Source: Flammulina velutipes (Eukaryota; Basidiomycota; Agaricomycetes; Agaricales; Physalacriaceae). Taken from it: a DNA stretch of 64,000 nucleotides. Location of the stretch: NCBI GenBank assembly GCA_011800155.1, contig CM022368.1, positions 3,100,001 through 3,164,000 of the forward strand, read 5' to 3'. This document shows, piece by piece, positions 21,940 through 34,307 of the stretch. Numbering within the stretch: the first letter of the stretch is position 1; every line of letters starts with the position of its first letter. Position numbers and translations under genes: made by a program. A model generated the notes under the pieces. It was not told the origin of the DNA and searched no databases. It saw nothing but the letters and a program-made list of their open reading frames with translations.

Positions 21940-23807
21940 TCACAGCCTACGTTTCCTCTCCCCATCAAGGACCTTCATCTTCTCCCATATCTCCTTTGTA
22001 ATATCTCGCTCGCCCCAGGATACCGCAACAAGCCTGTCGGAGAGTCAACAAATTTGAAAAATATTTTGTTGAGCTACAAACCTCGCGAGGGCCATTCCCT
22101 GGATAAAATCATCCGTTGTCATTTTGCTCTCTTGTCGCTCTGTGACAAAGTCTTCTTGAATATGCTACAAAAGGGAGCATATAAGTATGAGGAGACCAGA
22201 GAAGGGTCAGTAGTTGGATGGCCTGACCTTGGCGGCTTCGTCGCTGATGGCAACTTGACCAGCCTTTGCACTGCAAACAAACTCGCGAAACAGCTCGATA
22301 TCGTCAGGCCGAGAAACTGGCTTGTACAGTTCCCCTGGTTTCGTATGTGCTAAAGGCATCACCACGACATTCTGGCCGTCCTGTTAGAATCGCCGAAGTC
22401 ACCAAAATTGTTGACCTACCTGGAAAAAAGCACTCTTCTTCCCTTCGCTCAGCAACACGAAATCCACATCCGTGTCAAACGAGAATTTGCTGAACGGGAA
22501 GATGTACTCAAGGCTTTGTGAAGACATCATCTCTTGCATTCTATGGAGGTTGAGTAGGCCGGCTTCCGTCACAGTGCCTTCTTTGACTCCCGTTTCGTTG
22601 ACGATACATATACTCCCCTTGGGTAGCTGCAGCCATCCACTGTGAAGATCTTCATTCCTGGATTCTGGAGAGAAGGGTGTAGTGTTGATAACTGGAAGGG
22701 ATAGAGGTATCGTTGTGACGTAGGGGAAGAGAAGGGAGATAACTTGATAGAGAGCGGGAGTAGTCGTGGGATCATTCACAGATGGTGGTGGAAACCGTGT
22801 CAAGCATAGAGTATGAGGCAAAATGGGAGGTGTGCGGGATTGTCTATAAGATGACACGTTAGAAACGCATGAAAACAAGGGCAGAGAAGGCGTACACTTT
22901 GGCGAGACAGCTTAATAGTACCCATTCAGCGGCCACTTCGTCGCCAGATAGCGCTTCAGTAGCGATCCAGGATATTATCCTCGAACGAAGGTCCAAATTC
23001 AATGGCGACGAGGAAGCGCGAATCAGTCCCTGCGGACGAGAGAACAGAGTGTGAAGGGTTGGTACAAGTGTAGAGGTGCTCTCATCGAGATCGACGTGAA
23101 TTCTTTGTGAGGATTTAGGACAAAAAACATAACGATGAAAAGCAAGACGCACGGTTCAGATGACAGGATCCCTACAAAAGTGACGATATCCGTCGCTCTG
23201 AATGAATCTCCTTGCGAGTCATAGATTTTGACTTTAATACCTACGTGCTTGACGCCAGGAATGGGATACTTGTGGGCTTGTATGGGCTCGTCTGCAAAAG
23301 ATCAAAACACGAAGAGAAGAGGAAAAAGGGTACGTCGTACCAGTCAATACATGACTTGATTCTCCTGGGATAGTCACAGCCCAAACAACCGATGTTTCTT
23401 GGAGATCGTTATAGTCGACGTTGTGGCCCCCGTGCGTTTCGTCAATGATTCCCCATCCGCCCAGCCCGCCATCGGAAAGTTTTGTTAGGTAAACTTCGGG
23501 AGACATGGACGTGTCTTGTATCATAGCTGTGAAGCGGACGAGGGCACCATGCTTATGATTTGTAGGAGGATTATCAACATCGATGATTGGTATCTGGCCA
23601 TTGGCAGATGTTACACTTGGAACTCGGAGATTAGACAGAACGGCTCACCTCTGCTAGTGCGGTGTGAGTGGCGAATATTCCAGAGAAATGAGATGCGACA
23701 TGCTCAGGAAACGCGTCCCGTGCGGTGGCATCCGTCAGCTCTTTGTAGAGATCTTGTAGCGCGCCTATAGGGTCGGCGATCGTGTCGACGAGCAGCGAGG
23801 ATACCAT
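21940..23807 (-). CDS. Mini-chromosome maintenance complex-binding protein (MCMBP/ETG1 homolog)
   Basis: Binds MCM helicase subunits and helps load or unload them during S phase; nuclear. The N-terminus (MVSSLLVDTIADPIGALQDLY) from ATG 23807 is followed by LVRFTAMIQDTSMSPEVYL (the MCMBP signature RF..M.QD), GGHNVDYNDLQETSVVWAV, then LPKGSICIVNETGVKEGTVT and LEYIFPFSKFSFDTDVDFVL in the AAA-like C-terminal part. Late exons add DGQNVVVMPLAHTKPGELYK, HIQEDFVTERQESK and LVAVSWGERDITKEIWEKMK, ending RKRRL with TGA at 21942-21940. Length is about 530 residues, within family range. Introns are short and canonical. No oddities. Confidence 0.9.
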
Positions 23808-23993
23808 GATTATGATTTATTCGACGTGAAGGGTAGCTTCAGATGAGAGTTAAAGAGCAAAGGTGGTGGTATGAAGACAAAGATTTTATCGGTGCCGAGC
23901 ATGCCGAGATACTCTGAACTTTTTCTCCATTGCTCGACGCAGACATCATAAAAGGTAGATAAGATAATAAATGAGAGAAGGTATATCATTCGC

Positions 23994-25332
23994 TCAGAAG
24001 CCATTCAGCTGGTCCACCGCCTTCATACCTTCACCGACGTTCACAAAATCAAGCATGACAAAATTGGGCTTATTGTTGTCGGAGAGAGGCGCGCAGCCAT
24101 TGGCATTGGCGATGATACTGTTAGAATTCTCAGTATTACTGTCAGTGCCTCTGGATGAGACGAAAAGTACGTACGAGTTTACGCCGTTCGTCGTCCGTGC
24201 CGAGCCAAAATCGGGAATCAGAATATCAGCAAAGAGCTCGATGTTGAGGTTGTGGTTGAGCATATACATATGCTGAGCAGGTGAGAGGGGGCCGGAGATG
24301 CGATCCACTCTACAAGGGAACTTGTTGTCCGTCTCGCTAAAGGGTGGTTCCCAAATCTGATGAAGGTGATCAATTGGTAGAACTCGTGAAGTTGAGAAAC
24401 CGACCATGTCGAACTGAGGCATGATATAGTTGACTCCTCCACCAGCTACGTTGTCGAAGAAGATTACCACGCGCTTGCCGGAGTCGATAAGAGATCCAAG
24501 TGTCGGCCATGCTGTACGCGCCACCGGTTGGGAAGGGGGAATATACGCTAGCGGAGCGATACCTGGCAAAATATCAGAGGTCCGGGAATTACGCCAGTTC
24601 AGATAATACTAACCTGATGATTCAAAGACCGGTTTCCAGACATTAGGCAAGGATAAGCCTTCCGGGTTGGTGAAGATAAACGTGAGAACTTCATTAGGGT
24701 GTGCGTCTAGCCAGGTTTTGACCGTCTTGAGGTAATTCAGAACGGAACCACCGTCAAACAAGAGCTACAGGATCTTCATCAGGGTAAGTCTCAGATATTT
24801 TAGACTTGGTCACGAACACAACCTGTCCGCAGCGTTGTCAGACACAACATTATCTCGTAAATAAAAAGACTCACTAGTGTGGCAGAATTTCAGCTGGCCG
24901 TCATCCCTGGGAGCATCGAGAAACTTAGCAACTACTAATATTCTTTAAGGACGATGCGCCTACATATGAGACTGGGCTTGCAACATTCGCACTCCGAGAT
25001 TAAGCTGGTCCGTCAGACTAACAGCCTGTGTTCTAGCAACTGCAGCAATCTGTCAACACCATCCGTGTCAACGAGCAGCTCCTAGACACGTACGGGCAAA
25101 TATATTGTCACTGATGGCGAAAGAATCATGAGAGCCCAAGTAGGTTGTCGTGCCATAGCTTCGACCACAAAGCTCCGCGCGTCCGTTACAGACAGTCGCT
25201 CTGATTGAGTACCTCGATCAATATACCATACGTAGAAAGAGACAAGATTCCTCGCCTTTTTTGAGGCGCGACCAACGCTGATACGGAGGCGATACAGGCG
25301 AAGAGAGTCGTGACCAGATTGCTAGGACGCAT
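23994..25332 (-). CDS. Secreted PLC-like phosphodiesterase (TIM-barrel) protein
   Basis: Belongs to the fungal secreted family with a phosphatidylinositol-specific PLC X-like fold. ATG 25332 starts a signal peptide (MRPSNLVTTLFACIASVSAL). Next come TVCNGRAELCGRSYGTTTYL and GSHDSFAIS, where the His matches the first catalytic His of the PLC-like barrel. Then QAVSLTDQLNLGVRMLQAQS, KTWLDAHPNEVLTFIFTN, GSLIDSGKRVVIFFDNVAGG and NKPNFVMLDFVNVGEG close the barrel. Several Cys suggest disulfides. The natural substrate of these proteins is unknown; they lack clear phospholipase specificity. The stop is at 23994 and the neighbouring MCMBP start is 187 bp downstream. Confidence 0.85.
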
Positions 25333-26039
25333 CGCGAAGAACCCAAGGATGAGGACCCAAAGACGTATGGGTTATATAGGGCTTGGAAGACACATCCCGC
25401 ATGGTATTCGCACATGGCTTCAGCAGCGAAGAGAACACTTCAACCATCAGATGATTGATAGGTCACACCTAGCTTTTTCACGAGCTCCACCGAGGCATGC
25501 GTGCGTATCACCTTCCCCTGCGCATTCAAGCACGGGGGACGTCCAAAGAGTCGTCCTCGACTGGCGGATGATTTCGAAGATAAGGAACTGTGCAATAGTC
25601 CAGGGAGGATATGACCAGACAATGCTCTTCTCAGAGTGATCCTCTAAATCGGCTAGCTGGACAGCTCCCCAGCACCAGACTCCAGTGCACGGATTATCAC
25701 CAAGAGAAGAAACGTGTGCTAACAGTCTCGTAAATTCGAAGCACCGAAGGGAGGAACGTGCACATGTGTCTTAGTTGTATCCCTGCGGCAACAGTTAGAG
25801 ACGAAGGTACAAGCGGCGAGTGGTCACTTGAAAGTTGAAGGCAAGGTGGGTTCACGTGGCAACACAGATCAAAATAATATTCGATATCAAGTTTGGAGTG
25901 CAAGCTGAGATCTGAGAGGTTGGTTGAGGATACATTATTGAAAGGATACATGTAATATAGTATACATTATACAGAACCATCTTTGATCAACGTGCTTTTG
26001 ACTAAATAGGGTGAAAACCGCCAAGATGCGCCACACTTC
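25333..26039. other. Intergenic, about 0.7 kb
   Basis: Promoter of the PLC-like gene and 3' flank of the histone deacetylase gene. Only unsupported short frames. Confidence 0.5.
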
Positions 26040-27845
26040 TCAGAACGCTCTAGTGAAGAAACGTCGCCTGGTGGAAGTGATACTACTATCCATGCGACGG
26101 TTAGTCATTATACTCATTTTCTTATTCGAATAACGCGAGTGTGATGAAGCCACCGATGAGGCTCGATACCTCATGTCCGATACATCATCATCCTCCACGT
26201 CCACGTCCATTTCGTCTTCAGATAGTATCACATCACGGGCGTAATCTGACAGCAGTGAGAAAATGAGGAGGGCACAGCTGGACAAAAACAACTGACCAAG
26301 CAACCTCTTGTCTAAATCATCTTGTTCGCCCTCATCGCCGTCAAGTCCATTGAATCCTAGATGTGCACCGATACTTTCTCTAGGAACGTCATGCATGCCA
26401 ACGGAAGGAGCACACGGTAGTTTGGATAGTCGTTTCAAAATATCGGTCCTATTGAGAAAATGTTAGCTAGAATACTTCGTTGGCGCGAAAAGCGACTGAC
26501 CGGAGATTAACAAGGTAGTTGTCTACTAGATTCTCATCATCCGCGTTACTCTTCACCACCTCCAGTCGAAAGCGCGGTCCGTAACATTCGAAATGTTCAT
26601 GCCAAGGTAAGTGAACGTCCAGTGTATCTTCCACACCCAGCGCGCATGCTGTTTCGTACGTCCACGCTCGAGCTACATTCTTGATGGTATAGCCTCCCCC
26701 GCCGAGGAGTATCAACGGGACACCAGCCTTTTTGAAGAACTGCACACAGTTGGCGTGGCCTTGCATGGTAATGTTGAAACACCCAAGCCGGTCTCCAGAT
26801 AGAGAATCTGCCCCGCATTGGAGAACGACGGCAGAGGGCCTGAAAACCTCCAGAATCTTTCCGCAGACCTAAAACGCGTTCAATACCCACAAGTCTGACT
26901 GAGTGGGTCGAGAGATTACGCACTGGTTCGAAAATGTTCTGGAACGATTCGTCGGAAAGCCCGTCATGTAGCGGAACGTTGACACAGTATCCTTTGCCTT
27001 TGCCTTTGCCTCTGTCTTCCGTTGTCCCCGTACCAGGAAAGAAGTTGCCAGATTTATGGAAACTGCAGGTCAAGACGCGATCCGTGGTGAGAAACGCTTC
27101 CTCGACGCCATCACCGTGATGGCAGTCGATGTCGACGTATAAGACGCGAGTGTGGTGTCGGAGGAGTTCAAGGATACAGAGCACGATGTCGTTTATGTAG
27201 CAGAAGCCTGATGCTTCTGACTTTTTTGCGTGATGTAGACCGCCAGCCCAATTTATAGCAATATCCGACGCGCCAGAAACAATGGATTGTGCAGCAGCTA
27301 GACGAGGTAAATCAAGACGAAATGCGAGGGAGATACAGCACCACGTACCTAGAGACCCGCCTGCGGAGATGGAGTGGTATTCGAAAACACCATCGAAAGG
27401 TGGGTTGTCATCGGGGAAGCCCAGGACTGTTCAGATGGATAAGGAACGCAACGCAGATACTGGACGGAAGGTGGACAGACATTGTACGAGCTGAGGATTC
27501 ATCGCTGCCGTCGTTTCGGGGGTTACTCTGCTCAAGAAGTTGATGTACTCGTCGGTATGGAAGGCGGTCATCTGCTCTGCAGTGGCCCTCGTTGGTCTCT
27601 GTTAAGATATATGAGTACGGTGACGCGCACGCATAGCATAGAGACGCACGAGGACAGTCATTTTATCTAGCATATTGTACTCTGTGATGAGTTGGTGGGT
27701 CATCTCTATTCGATGCGGCTTCATGAAATGATTATATCCATATGTATACGCCCCAACATCCCCTAGAGTACGTAAGGACAATCTGTGAGGCCTTAAGGAA
27801 TTGTTACGCACTGTCGTAGTAGTAGGACACCCTCCTCCGCGTCAT
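26040..27845 (-). CDS. Class I histone deacetylase (Rpd3/Hos2 type)
   Basis: Zn-dependent removal of acetyl groups from histone lysines in nuclear corepressor complexes. ATG 27845 gives [12 protein letters not shown], joined to [20 protein letters not shown], then [20 protein letters not shown] and [20 protein letters not shown]. The active-site block [19 protein letters not shown] carries the two catalytic His residues, and [18 protein letters not shown] carries the Zn ligands Asp and His. [18 protein letters not shown] and [20 protein letters not shown] complete the core. The usual loop has a GKGKGKG stretch encoded by a CCTTTG hexamer repeat. The C-terminal tail is acidic then basic (DMDVEVEDDD-like, STRRRFF). 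Start codons of this gene and the + strand coiled-coil gene are 238 bp apart, so they share a promoter region. Confidence 0.93.
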
Positions 27846-28083
27846 GTTGGAAGAATCCTTGTCGCTCAGCAGCGAGTATTGATACAAAAATCAGTAATTC
27901 CAACAAGTTGGATGTGAAATATAGACAATCCAAGAGAGATTTCTGTAGCCAAGGTTCGGCGTTGCGTATAGACTCAGAGCGAGTCGAGTGTTGGACGCCG
28001 GACACTGCCGGTGACGTCAAAATACTCCACGTGATATTCGCGTGATGTGAAATGCAATTCAAATTCGCGCTCAACCATTTACG

Positions 28084-28833
28084 ATGAAGAAGTCGCAGAG
28101 CCTGCGCCACCACCACGCCACTCGCCCGTCTCTTGCCCTCTCTCCCGACGACCTTGGAGTTCTCAGAGAGGGTAACGAAACCAATGAAGACGTACTGCGA
28201 AAACAACTGCTGGAACGGGATCGAGAGTGCGACAGGGTATGTTCATATTTCTCTACCCGATTTGGTATCTCAATCAATAATTTCCTAGTTAAAAACTCTG
28301 GTACAACAACTGCAGGCACAGTTGGCTGAACGTCCCGCTTTGGATAAGGTCAAAGAAATGCAGAAGGAACACCGGGACCTTGAACTCCTCTTACAAGGAA
28401 CCATGCGAGAGAACGAGCGGAGTATGGCAGAAGTCGAGCGGTGGGTCCTTTGTAGGAACGCTGTAACGTTCACTTACCGTAACCTAGAGGTAAAACCCGA
28501 GAGAAGATGCTCGAACGCGAGCTAACTCGTCTATGTGGCGACAACTGGCAGACCGTCCTTGAGCTGCCGCCACACAATGCCTCGCCCAACTCTATCGCCT
28601 CCCCTCGAAATGTACTTCCTTCCGGTCGCTTTGGGTCTGCCACCTCGGGCGACTCAGAGCCGGAGAACCCTGCCGATAAAGCAGCTACTTTGGCACGTAT
28701 AGAGCAGATCAAGCTGATGGTGATGGGTATGGAGCAACGCCTCGAAATTCGCAAAGAAAAGTTGAGCAAGAATATGGCCGAGGCTCTTGAGAAGGAGCAC
28801 AGATACCAGGATCTGGCGAAGAGCACCCATTGA
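28084..28833 (+). CDS. Small coiled-coil protein, unknown function
   Basis: Three exons give about 210 residues. The basic start (MKKSQSLRHHHATRPSLALS) is followed by heptad-rich LREGNETNEDVLRKQLLERD, LKTLVQQLQAQLAERPAL and KEHRDLELLLQGTMRENERS. A Ser/Pro linker (PHNASPNSIASPRNVLPSGR) comes next, then a second coiled coil (LARIEQIKLMVMGMEQRLEI) ending AKSTH. No known domain is recognised. Codon use and splicing look genuine. It is divergent from the HDAC gene and convergent with the Sec14-like gene (161 bp between stops). The layout resembles small kinetochore or centrosome coiled-coil proteins, which is only a guess. Confidence 0.65.
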
Positions 28834-28993
28834 TTTTCCTGCATGATTTTACGACACTGGACTAGTTCATTTGTACATTATTACCACGTTTGCAAAGCTG
28901 TCGAATTATAGTCTCCGATTAAAGGTATATTGAAGTACTGAGGTATGTATGTGTGTATATACTAGCATCAATGTCGATGTAGCGAGGTGGCAC

Positions 28994-30042
28994 TCAAGCC
29001 GGAGGGGTCTGAGGCTTGTTCCATGGGCCAGCATCGCTGAGCGAGCACCCACCAGGGCATTCGCAGGTTCCTCCAAATTCTTTAGGGAGATTCTCCTTTG
29101 GAATCTGTTCAAGGAGTTGCGTCTGACCATCACTAATATCGACCTTGCTGACGGTGACCTCGTCGAGCCATGGCTTAATGAGCCTCCAGACGGCGCTAAA
29201 CCCCCATGGGGCATTTATGATGTAGAATTTGCCCATGCATTCGGGATAGTATTTCTGGCCTATCTTGGAGGCCTCGTTGACATAATCCTTGACTGCCACA
29301 AAGTTGGTGAGTCGGACGTTGTAGAGATCGAGGATGGTGCATGAGGCTTCGACGGGGTGGCCTATTTCTCGCGAGCAGGCGGGGATGCGCTCAGTCAGAA
29401 AACGTTCGTACTCGTAAACGAGACGCTTAAGGACGCGTTCCTGTGTTGTGGCGGCGTAGAGAGCTTTCATATCGAGAGTGCCTAAACGTTCGATATAAAC
29501 GGGCTGACCATCCTGTTTTCAAGGGTTAGGTTGGATTGGATGAGAAAAATAACTAGTAGCTCGCCTTGTCCATGCTGTGATAATATTGGGGATAGTACTT
29601 GTCGACTTCGTGCCTTTCCTTGAAATCGAAGGTCCTAAAGTAGCGATGAGTACAAATATAGCAGCAGCGATCTTGAACACTCACTTCATCAGCTCGTCTA
29701 CGCCAAAGTCCTTTCGCCACTGCTCGCATTCCTGCAGCATCTTTTTCGCTTGAGCTACATCGAACTTGCGTGCGCGGAGAAATCTGAAGCGCCAGTGTTA
29801 ATCGGAGCCACAATTTGGGAAGGTTGAGGGAGAGCGCACCTAAGGAGCATGGGATCGTCCATTCTATCCTCTACGAACCATCCCTCATCTTTAATTTGAG
29901 TCTTCAGCGTCTCCAGCGCTTTGGATTGCGCTTCGTTCAGATTGCCCATTCTGCCAGGAGCTGGTTTCCAGGGCTTTACGGGAGGTGGCGACACCAGCTT
30001 TACGGTCGTTTGCACAGGCTTGGTTATCGTAACGGTGGCCAT
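28994..30042 (-). CDS. Sec14-like CRAL-TRIO phosphatidylinositol transfer protein
   Basis: Exchanges phosphatidylinositol and phosphatidylcholine between membranes. The N-terminal CRAL-TRIO-N part has [20 protein letters not shown] and [19 protein letters not shown]. The lipid-binding domain has [52 protein letters not shown] and [12 protein letters not shown], closing with [19 protein letters not shown]. Those are the standard Sec14 gate-helix and floor motifs. The protein is about 310 residues in four or five exons, with start 30042 and the usual Pro-rich leader [15 protein letters not shown]. Likely Golgi or cytosolic. No anomalies. Confidence 0.93.
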
Positions 30043-30350
30043 TATCTCGTTAAAAATTCAAGGCGAGGGTATTAAGAGAGTGTGTGTGGTTGAAAAAGAG
30101 TGACGCTTTGGAGAGAACGTGATGGATGATGCGAAAGTCCACAACAGCCGCCCTGAACAACCGACCAACTTGCGAAAGGGGTCCCAACGAATGACAGAAA
30201 AACTCAAGGTGACTCTTGTCCGTCTCGACGGCGACGGCTAAGAGTCGCACTACTGGCTCCCCGTGGAATTATGATACAACAATGAATGCCCTATGTACAA
30301 TGCAGCAAATGACAGACGGTATGGATGACGTGCGTACTAGGGAATAAGTA

Positions 30351-31434
30351 CTATACGACGTCCCAAAGTTCTTCTAACGCGCAGCAGAACTGTCAAGACA
30401 ATTAGAATCAGGATCCAACGTATAGGTTTATTAGCACATACCTTTCCGCAGGCAACGCTTGCGCTAAGCGGATACTCGCTTATACCAATTTTCTCGTCGA
30501 CATAAGCGTCAGCAAAGTCGTCTCTTCCCCTAGCCATGGCTCCCACAAAGACTGCTATGTTCTGTGTCTCGGGAATCGTCGTCAAGTACTTGGAAAGTCG
30601 GACGACGGGTGCATCGCCGGATAATGCTAAAAAAAACTATAAGCGACAAGTCTTGGACGATGGATATGGTGCTTACTGAGTTTTGTGGTATTGGGAGGGA
30701 AATGATCAATGACGGGATTCTATAGCGGTTTCCGGTTATGTGGCGCTCCGAGTAAAAGATCAGTGAACTTACTTTGATAACCTTCAAAAGCCGCTCGGGA
30801 CCATTGACGCCCCGAATAGATAGCTTGTGCAATAGTTGTACTACGGTCCGATCAGTCAAAATTTGAGATTGAGATATAAAAAAAGGTCGCGTACCCATTA
30901 GTCCGCTAAAACGTTTGAATGTCCGTGGTATCCTGACATGAGGGTTGACCTCGATAAGGACACCCTTTGCGGTGTGAATGTAGACTTGTAAGAGACCAGA
31001 CTTGTTTAATGGCGAATCTAATAGAGTTAACAGACACTGATATAAAAGTTTAGTCACCCTACTCAAAAGTCGAAAGCTGAAGCACAAACCTGGTGTGTAA
31101 TGTCCGGTCGTGCATCTGCAATATCCCTCCCCGTCTTCGCTAATATACCTTGATGATCGTCGCAATTCAACAAGGTATACTTCACGTCTCCCTCGCCGCC
31201 TTTCCCCGGCCGATTGCTTTTGGCACTTCCACTTGAGATTCGGTAGGTTTCCAAACATGCTTGCTCGAGGACGACAAAAAGTCTCCGACTAGATGCCGCT
31301 GCTACGCCTTTCGGAACGTGGGCTTGGACTGGAAGCATGGATGGATTGGGATTGGGCAATGCTCGTGAAGGTAGTGGCCTAGTCGGCCGGGCTAGTATCG
31401 TTGGAACCTGTTGTGTTTCTTGTTCAACATCCAT
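30351..31434 (-). CDS. EMG1: N1-specific pseudouridine methyltransferase Nep1 (Emg1), 18S rRNA biogenesis
   Basis: SPOUT methyltransferase that methylates the hypermodified pseudouridine of 18S rRNA and acts in small-subunit assembly; nucleolar. After a Pro-rich N-terminal extension come [75 protein letters not shown] and [20 protein letters not shown]. The cofactor-knot end follows: [40 protein letters not shown] and [22 protein letters not shown], nearly the eukaryotic consensus. An upstream Met at 31470 is in frame; 31434 is chosen because MDVEQETQQ begins a normal fungal leader. TAG lies at 30353-30351. Confidence 0.94.
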
Positions 31435-32413
31435 TTCTAAAACGATGTCCAGAGTTTTGAAGAGAAGCAAGAGCTATGGCAGGTGTGAGAGAGATAGCTC
31501 GCAGGTGGCGGTTTGAAAGTAAGCGATAAAAATGTTTGATACAGCTCGATCAGGTCTTGATCGGTGCGCCGCCGGCGATCCCCGTCGCGTACATTTCCAT
31601 TCAGTTCCATTGACGCGCGGAAACGAGCTATGTATTATTATTGAGTTGGCCACAGAAGCTACAGAAGCATTGATATTCAGCTACTAATTTTGGCATCCGA
31701 TTTTAAGCAAGTATCAGCAAAACATTTATAGGTGGCGTAATTATTGACATAATGCATTTAGATCGTGGATCCGGGTCTTCATGAATTGTCACCTCGGGTT
31801 ATATTCTGTGTTATCTTCGACCCCCCACGATTTGTCTCAGGTTTGAATTGTTCAGCTGCTTAGACATAAATGTGAAAGCGCTGCATTAGGAATGCTCGGT
31901 CTGGCATTAATCATACCTTGTACTTGATAGCCGTGGCACAAGTACGGGATGTCCTCTCGGTCCCTACACTGTCCAGCGAAGCTATATCCTGCGTAGACCT
32001 ATCCAGAAAGAGTATCAGATCTTAGGCTTGGTAACGTTCCATTACGGGAGCTATAATTCCCACCAACAACCAACAACGGTCGAGATCCCAGTGGCGAACC
32101 TTTGAATAGACCATACCAAAATCATACAGTGACCCAAGTCATAGAGTCTTAGAGAGGGTAGTGGACAAGTTAAAATCGGGCTTTCGGACCGTTTCCCCAC
32201 GCGATCAGCCGAAATCTGTTGGGGTAAAATTGCAACGCGTCGAACGGTGACGAAAATGCGTGGAAGCTGCGAGGTAGCCAGAAGAAATACATTAAAGCAG
32301 ATTACAGAACGTGTAGTGTATGTCCGGTTACCATGAGGCTCATCTCCGGACGCTGGGCCTCAGTGAACACGGGGTGATGACAGGTAGATGCAGCGTGAAA
32401 GCTTGAGTTTTGT
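31435..32413. other. Intergenic, about 0.98 kb
   Basis: Promoter of Nep1 and 3' flank of the beta-trefoil-like gene. AT-rich, with no supported gene or RNA. Confidence 0.5.
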
Positions 32414-33094
32414 TTAGAAGACGGACGTAGAGTTCTCATCGTCGAGACGCTCGAATCGCCATAGTTGGGTGGCCTCGAACTCTCCATCCTCAGATGGTGC
32501 GCTGATGAGTTTGACGTGTACTTCGGGGACTTGACGGGTTGGTGATTGTGCGATATCCCAATATTGTCCGTCTTCGCCAGGCGCCTTGACCTAAGAGGAT
32601 TGAGCGAATACCAATACACGTGTGACACAGTAGACGTACCGTGTATAAGCCATCCCCAACCGGTTCAACCTCAAAGGTTACTGGGTTGCCGCCATTGAGG
32701 ATCATCGTGCCCTGGATGGTTTAAATCAGTTAATCGTAAATAAGGAGTGTTGCAGAGGCGTACATTCTCGATACCAACATGCCCCAACGTCAACCCCATT
32801 GTTCGGATGAGGAAACCACCTTTCTCTTGTGCAGTCAATTCCCACTGAGAACACGCGTCGTTAGCTCTGAGATGAAGTATAATTACGGGTAGCGCACCTG
32901 TTCAAAGACACCAAGAAGCTCGTAGCGGTAGGACAAGAGGATGGGCTTGCCATGCTGGTGCACGCGAACGGTGGAATGTGAAGCTTCGCTAATGATTCTA
33001 TAGACACCAGAAACGAGCTGGACAAGTTTTAGAAACATATAACGCCATCGAAGTACTAAGCTACCTTGGGAGTACGAACTTGAGAGAGGGACAT
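32414..33094 (-). CDS. Small beta-trefoil-like protein, candidate fungal I66-type peptidase inhibitor
   Basis: Five exons give about 160 residues with no signal peptide. It begins MSLSQVRTPK, then SGVYRIISEASHSTVRVHQ, VFEQWELTAQEKGGFLIRT, VTFEVEPVGDGLYTVKAPG, GQYWDIAQSPT and TQLWRFERLDD. Three rounds of a strand pattern ending in W-x-(L/I/F) with G-Y/F-x-(I/V) fit a beta-trefoil, as in ricin-B lectins and the mushroom inhibitor family I66 (cospin type, which also starts MSL and has the VEP..G.YT stretch). No QxW triplets mark it as a lectin. The assignment is by eye, from pattern not identity. The structure is confident, the function is not. Confidence 0.5.
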
Positions 33095-34307
33095 GGCAAG
33101 TGGTGATGACAAGTAAAAATGAGGATGGATCTGTTCGCCTCGCGGTCTTGGGGTAGCATTTATGAATCCAGAAATGGAAGACGTTTCCCACGTATCATTT
33201 CCCCAGTTAAACTAGCGCTAGCTGTATGATATGTAAAATCTTCTGGAATGAATTGTTCTTGGAATGACGGGTATAGAATGGACTATGCTCGAAGATAATC
33301 GAACAGTTTCCATTCTCCTCGTCTCCGATCGTGAAAGCAGGGCGCCGAGCAAGTGGACAAGACGGCACCCCGAAGGCGATCAGCCTCGGATCACGACTCA
33401 ATGGCGGCCGTCTTGTGTGGCGAAGTACACAAGGAGTGTTAAATTGCCTACACAATTTACGGTGTGCTCTGTAGTATTCTCCTAGACCATTTTCTTGAAT
33501 TACATAATTTTGGATTCTAGTTGTATACACTCAGTTCTGTTTCCTTAAGATGCCGTGCTTCGGCCAACTCGATATCACAGGGAAATCACGGAATTTCCCG
33601 CCTCTCTGAGCCTCCGTTCTTCTGTCTGTCAATGAGTCATCATCCGTTCAACCTACTTTAAACCTCCGTTGAGTAGACACAGGACGCCAATGTATGAAGA
33701 AGAACGCAGTACACGAGTGTAGTCAAACTTGATCAAGCTCCAACTAAGTATACAACCAAGAATATCTACCTTCCTATTCCTTCCGCTTGAAAGAGAGCGC
33801 CGAACCGTTTCCTTGGCCGTGTCCTACCGATACAGTCCTTCGCAGTCCAGAATCAAAATTGAATAGAATCTCTACGTCATGATGGTCTCAACGACCTGGA
33901 CCACACGTATTGTCTAGCTCCAGACTTGCAAGGCCTCGACCCAGTACTTGTATCCTCCAAAGAGTTATAAACCAATTAACTTACAACCAATCCTTTTGCT
34001 ACTATACGTTAATCGGTGCAGGGAATAACATGCGAACATCCCACTACCGACGGGGACTAAAATCAGCCTATTCTCCGAAGGAGCGGACGGAGCGGAGCAG
34101 TGAAGAGCGTATTCCTGGAGGTCAGTTTGACATAGCCCCAGGTCCGTTGAAATTTCCTCATCGCGTTGCTATAAAACACGAACTGACGGACCCGTTCCAG
34201 CCTCTCTAACTGACTATCCCCCACTCATTCTCCCAACCACGGATTACTCTACTATCAACGGCGCCGGGCCGTCATATCCTACTTGGACGCCACTTAAGGA
34301 CGACGAA
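33095..34307. other. Intergenic, about 1.2 kb
   Basis: Divergent region between the beta-trefoil-like gene (-) and the HSF-domain gene (+). A TATAAAA stands near 34168, 140 bp before the HSF-domain start. A 99-codon frame at 33910-34209 could be a 5' exon of that gene, but I cannot find a good splice join. Confidence 0.45.

Noticed and set aside
21925..22353. 142-codon + strand frame opposite the MCMBP 3' end
   Set aside because: It is the antisense of conserved MCMBP exons and their introns, with no family resemblance of its own.
26934..27119. Hexamer repeat CCTTTG as a separate microsatellite locus
   Set aside because: It is coding, giving the GKGKGKG loop of the histone deacetylase, and only about three units long.
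33910..34209. 99-codon + frame as a gene or first exon of the HSF-domain gene
   Set aside because: No acceptable splice join into the HSF-domain frame was found, and a TATA-like box lies inside it. Mentioned only as a possibility.
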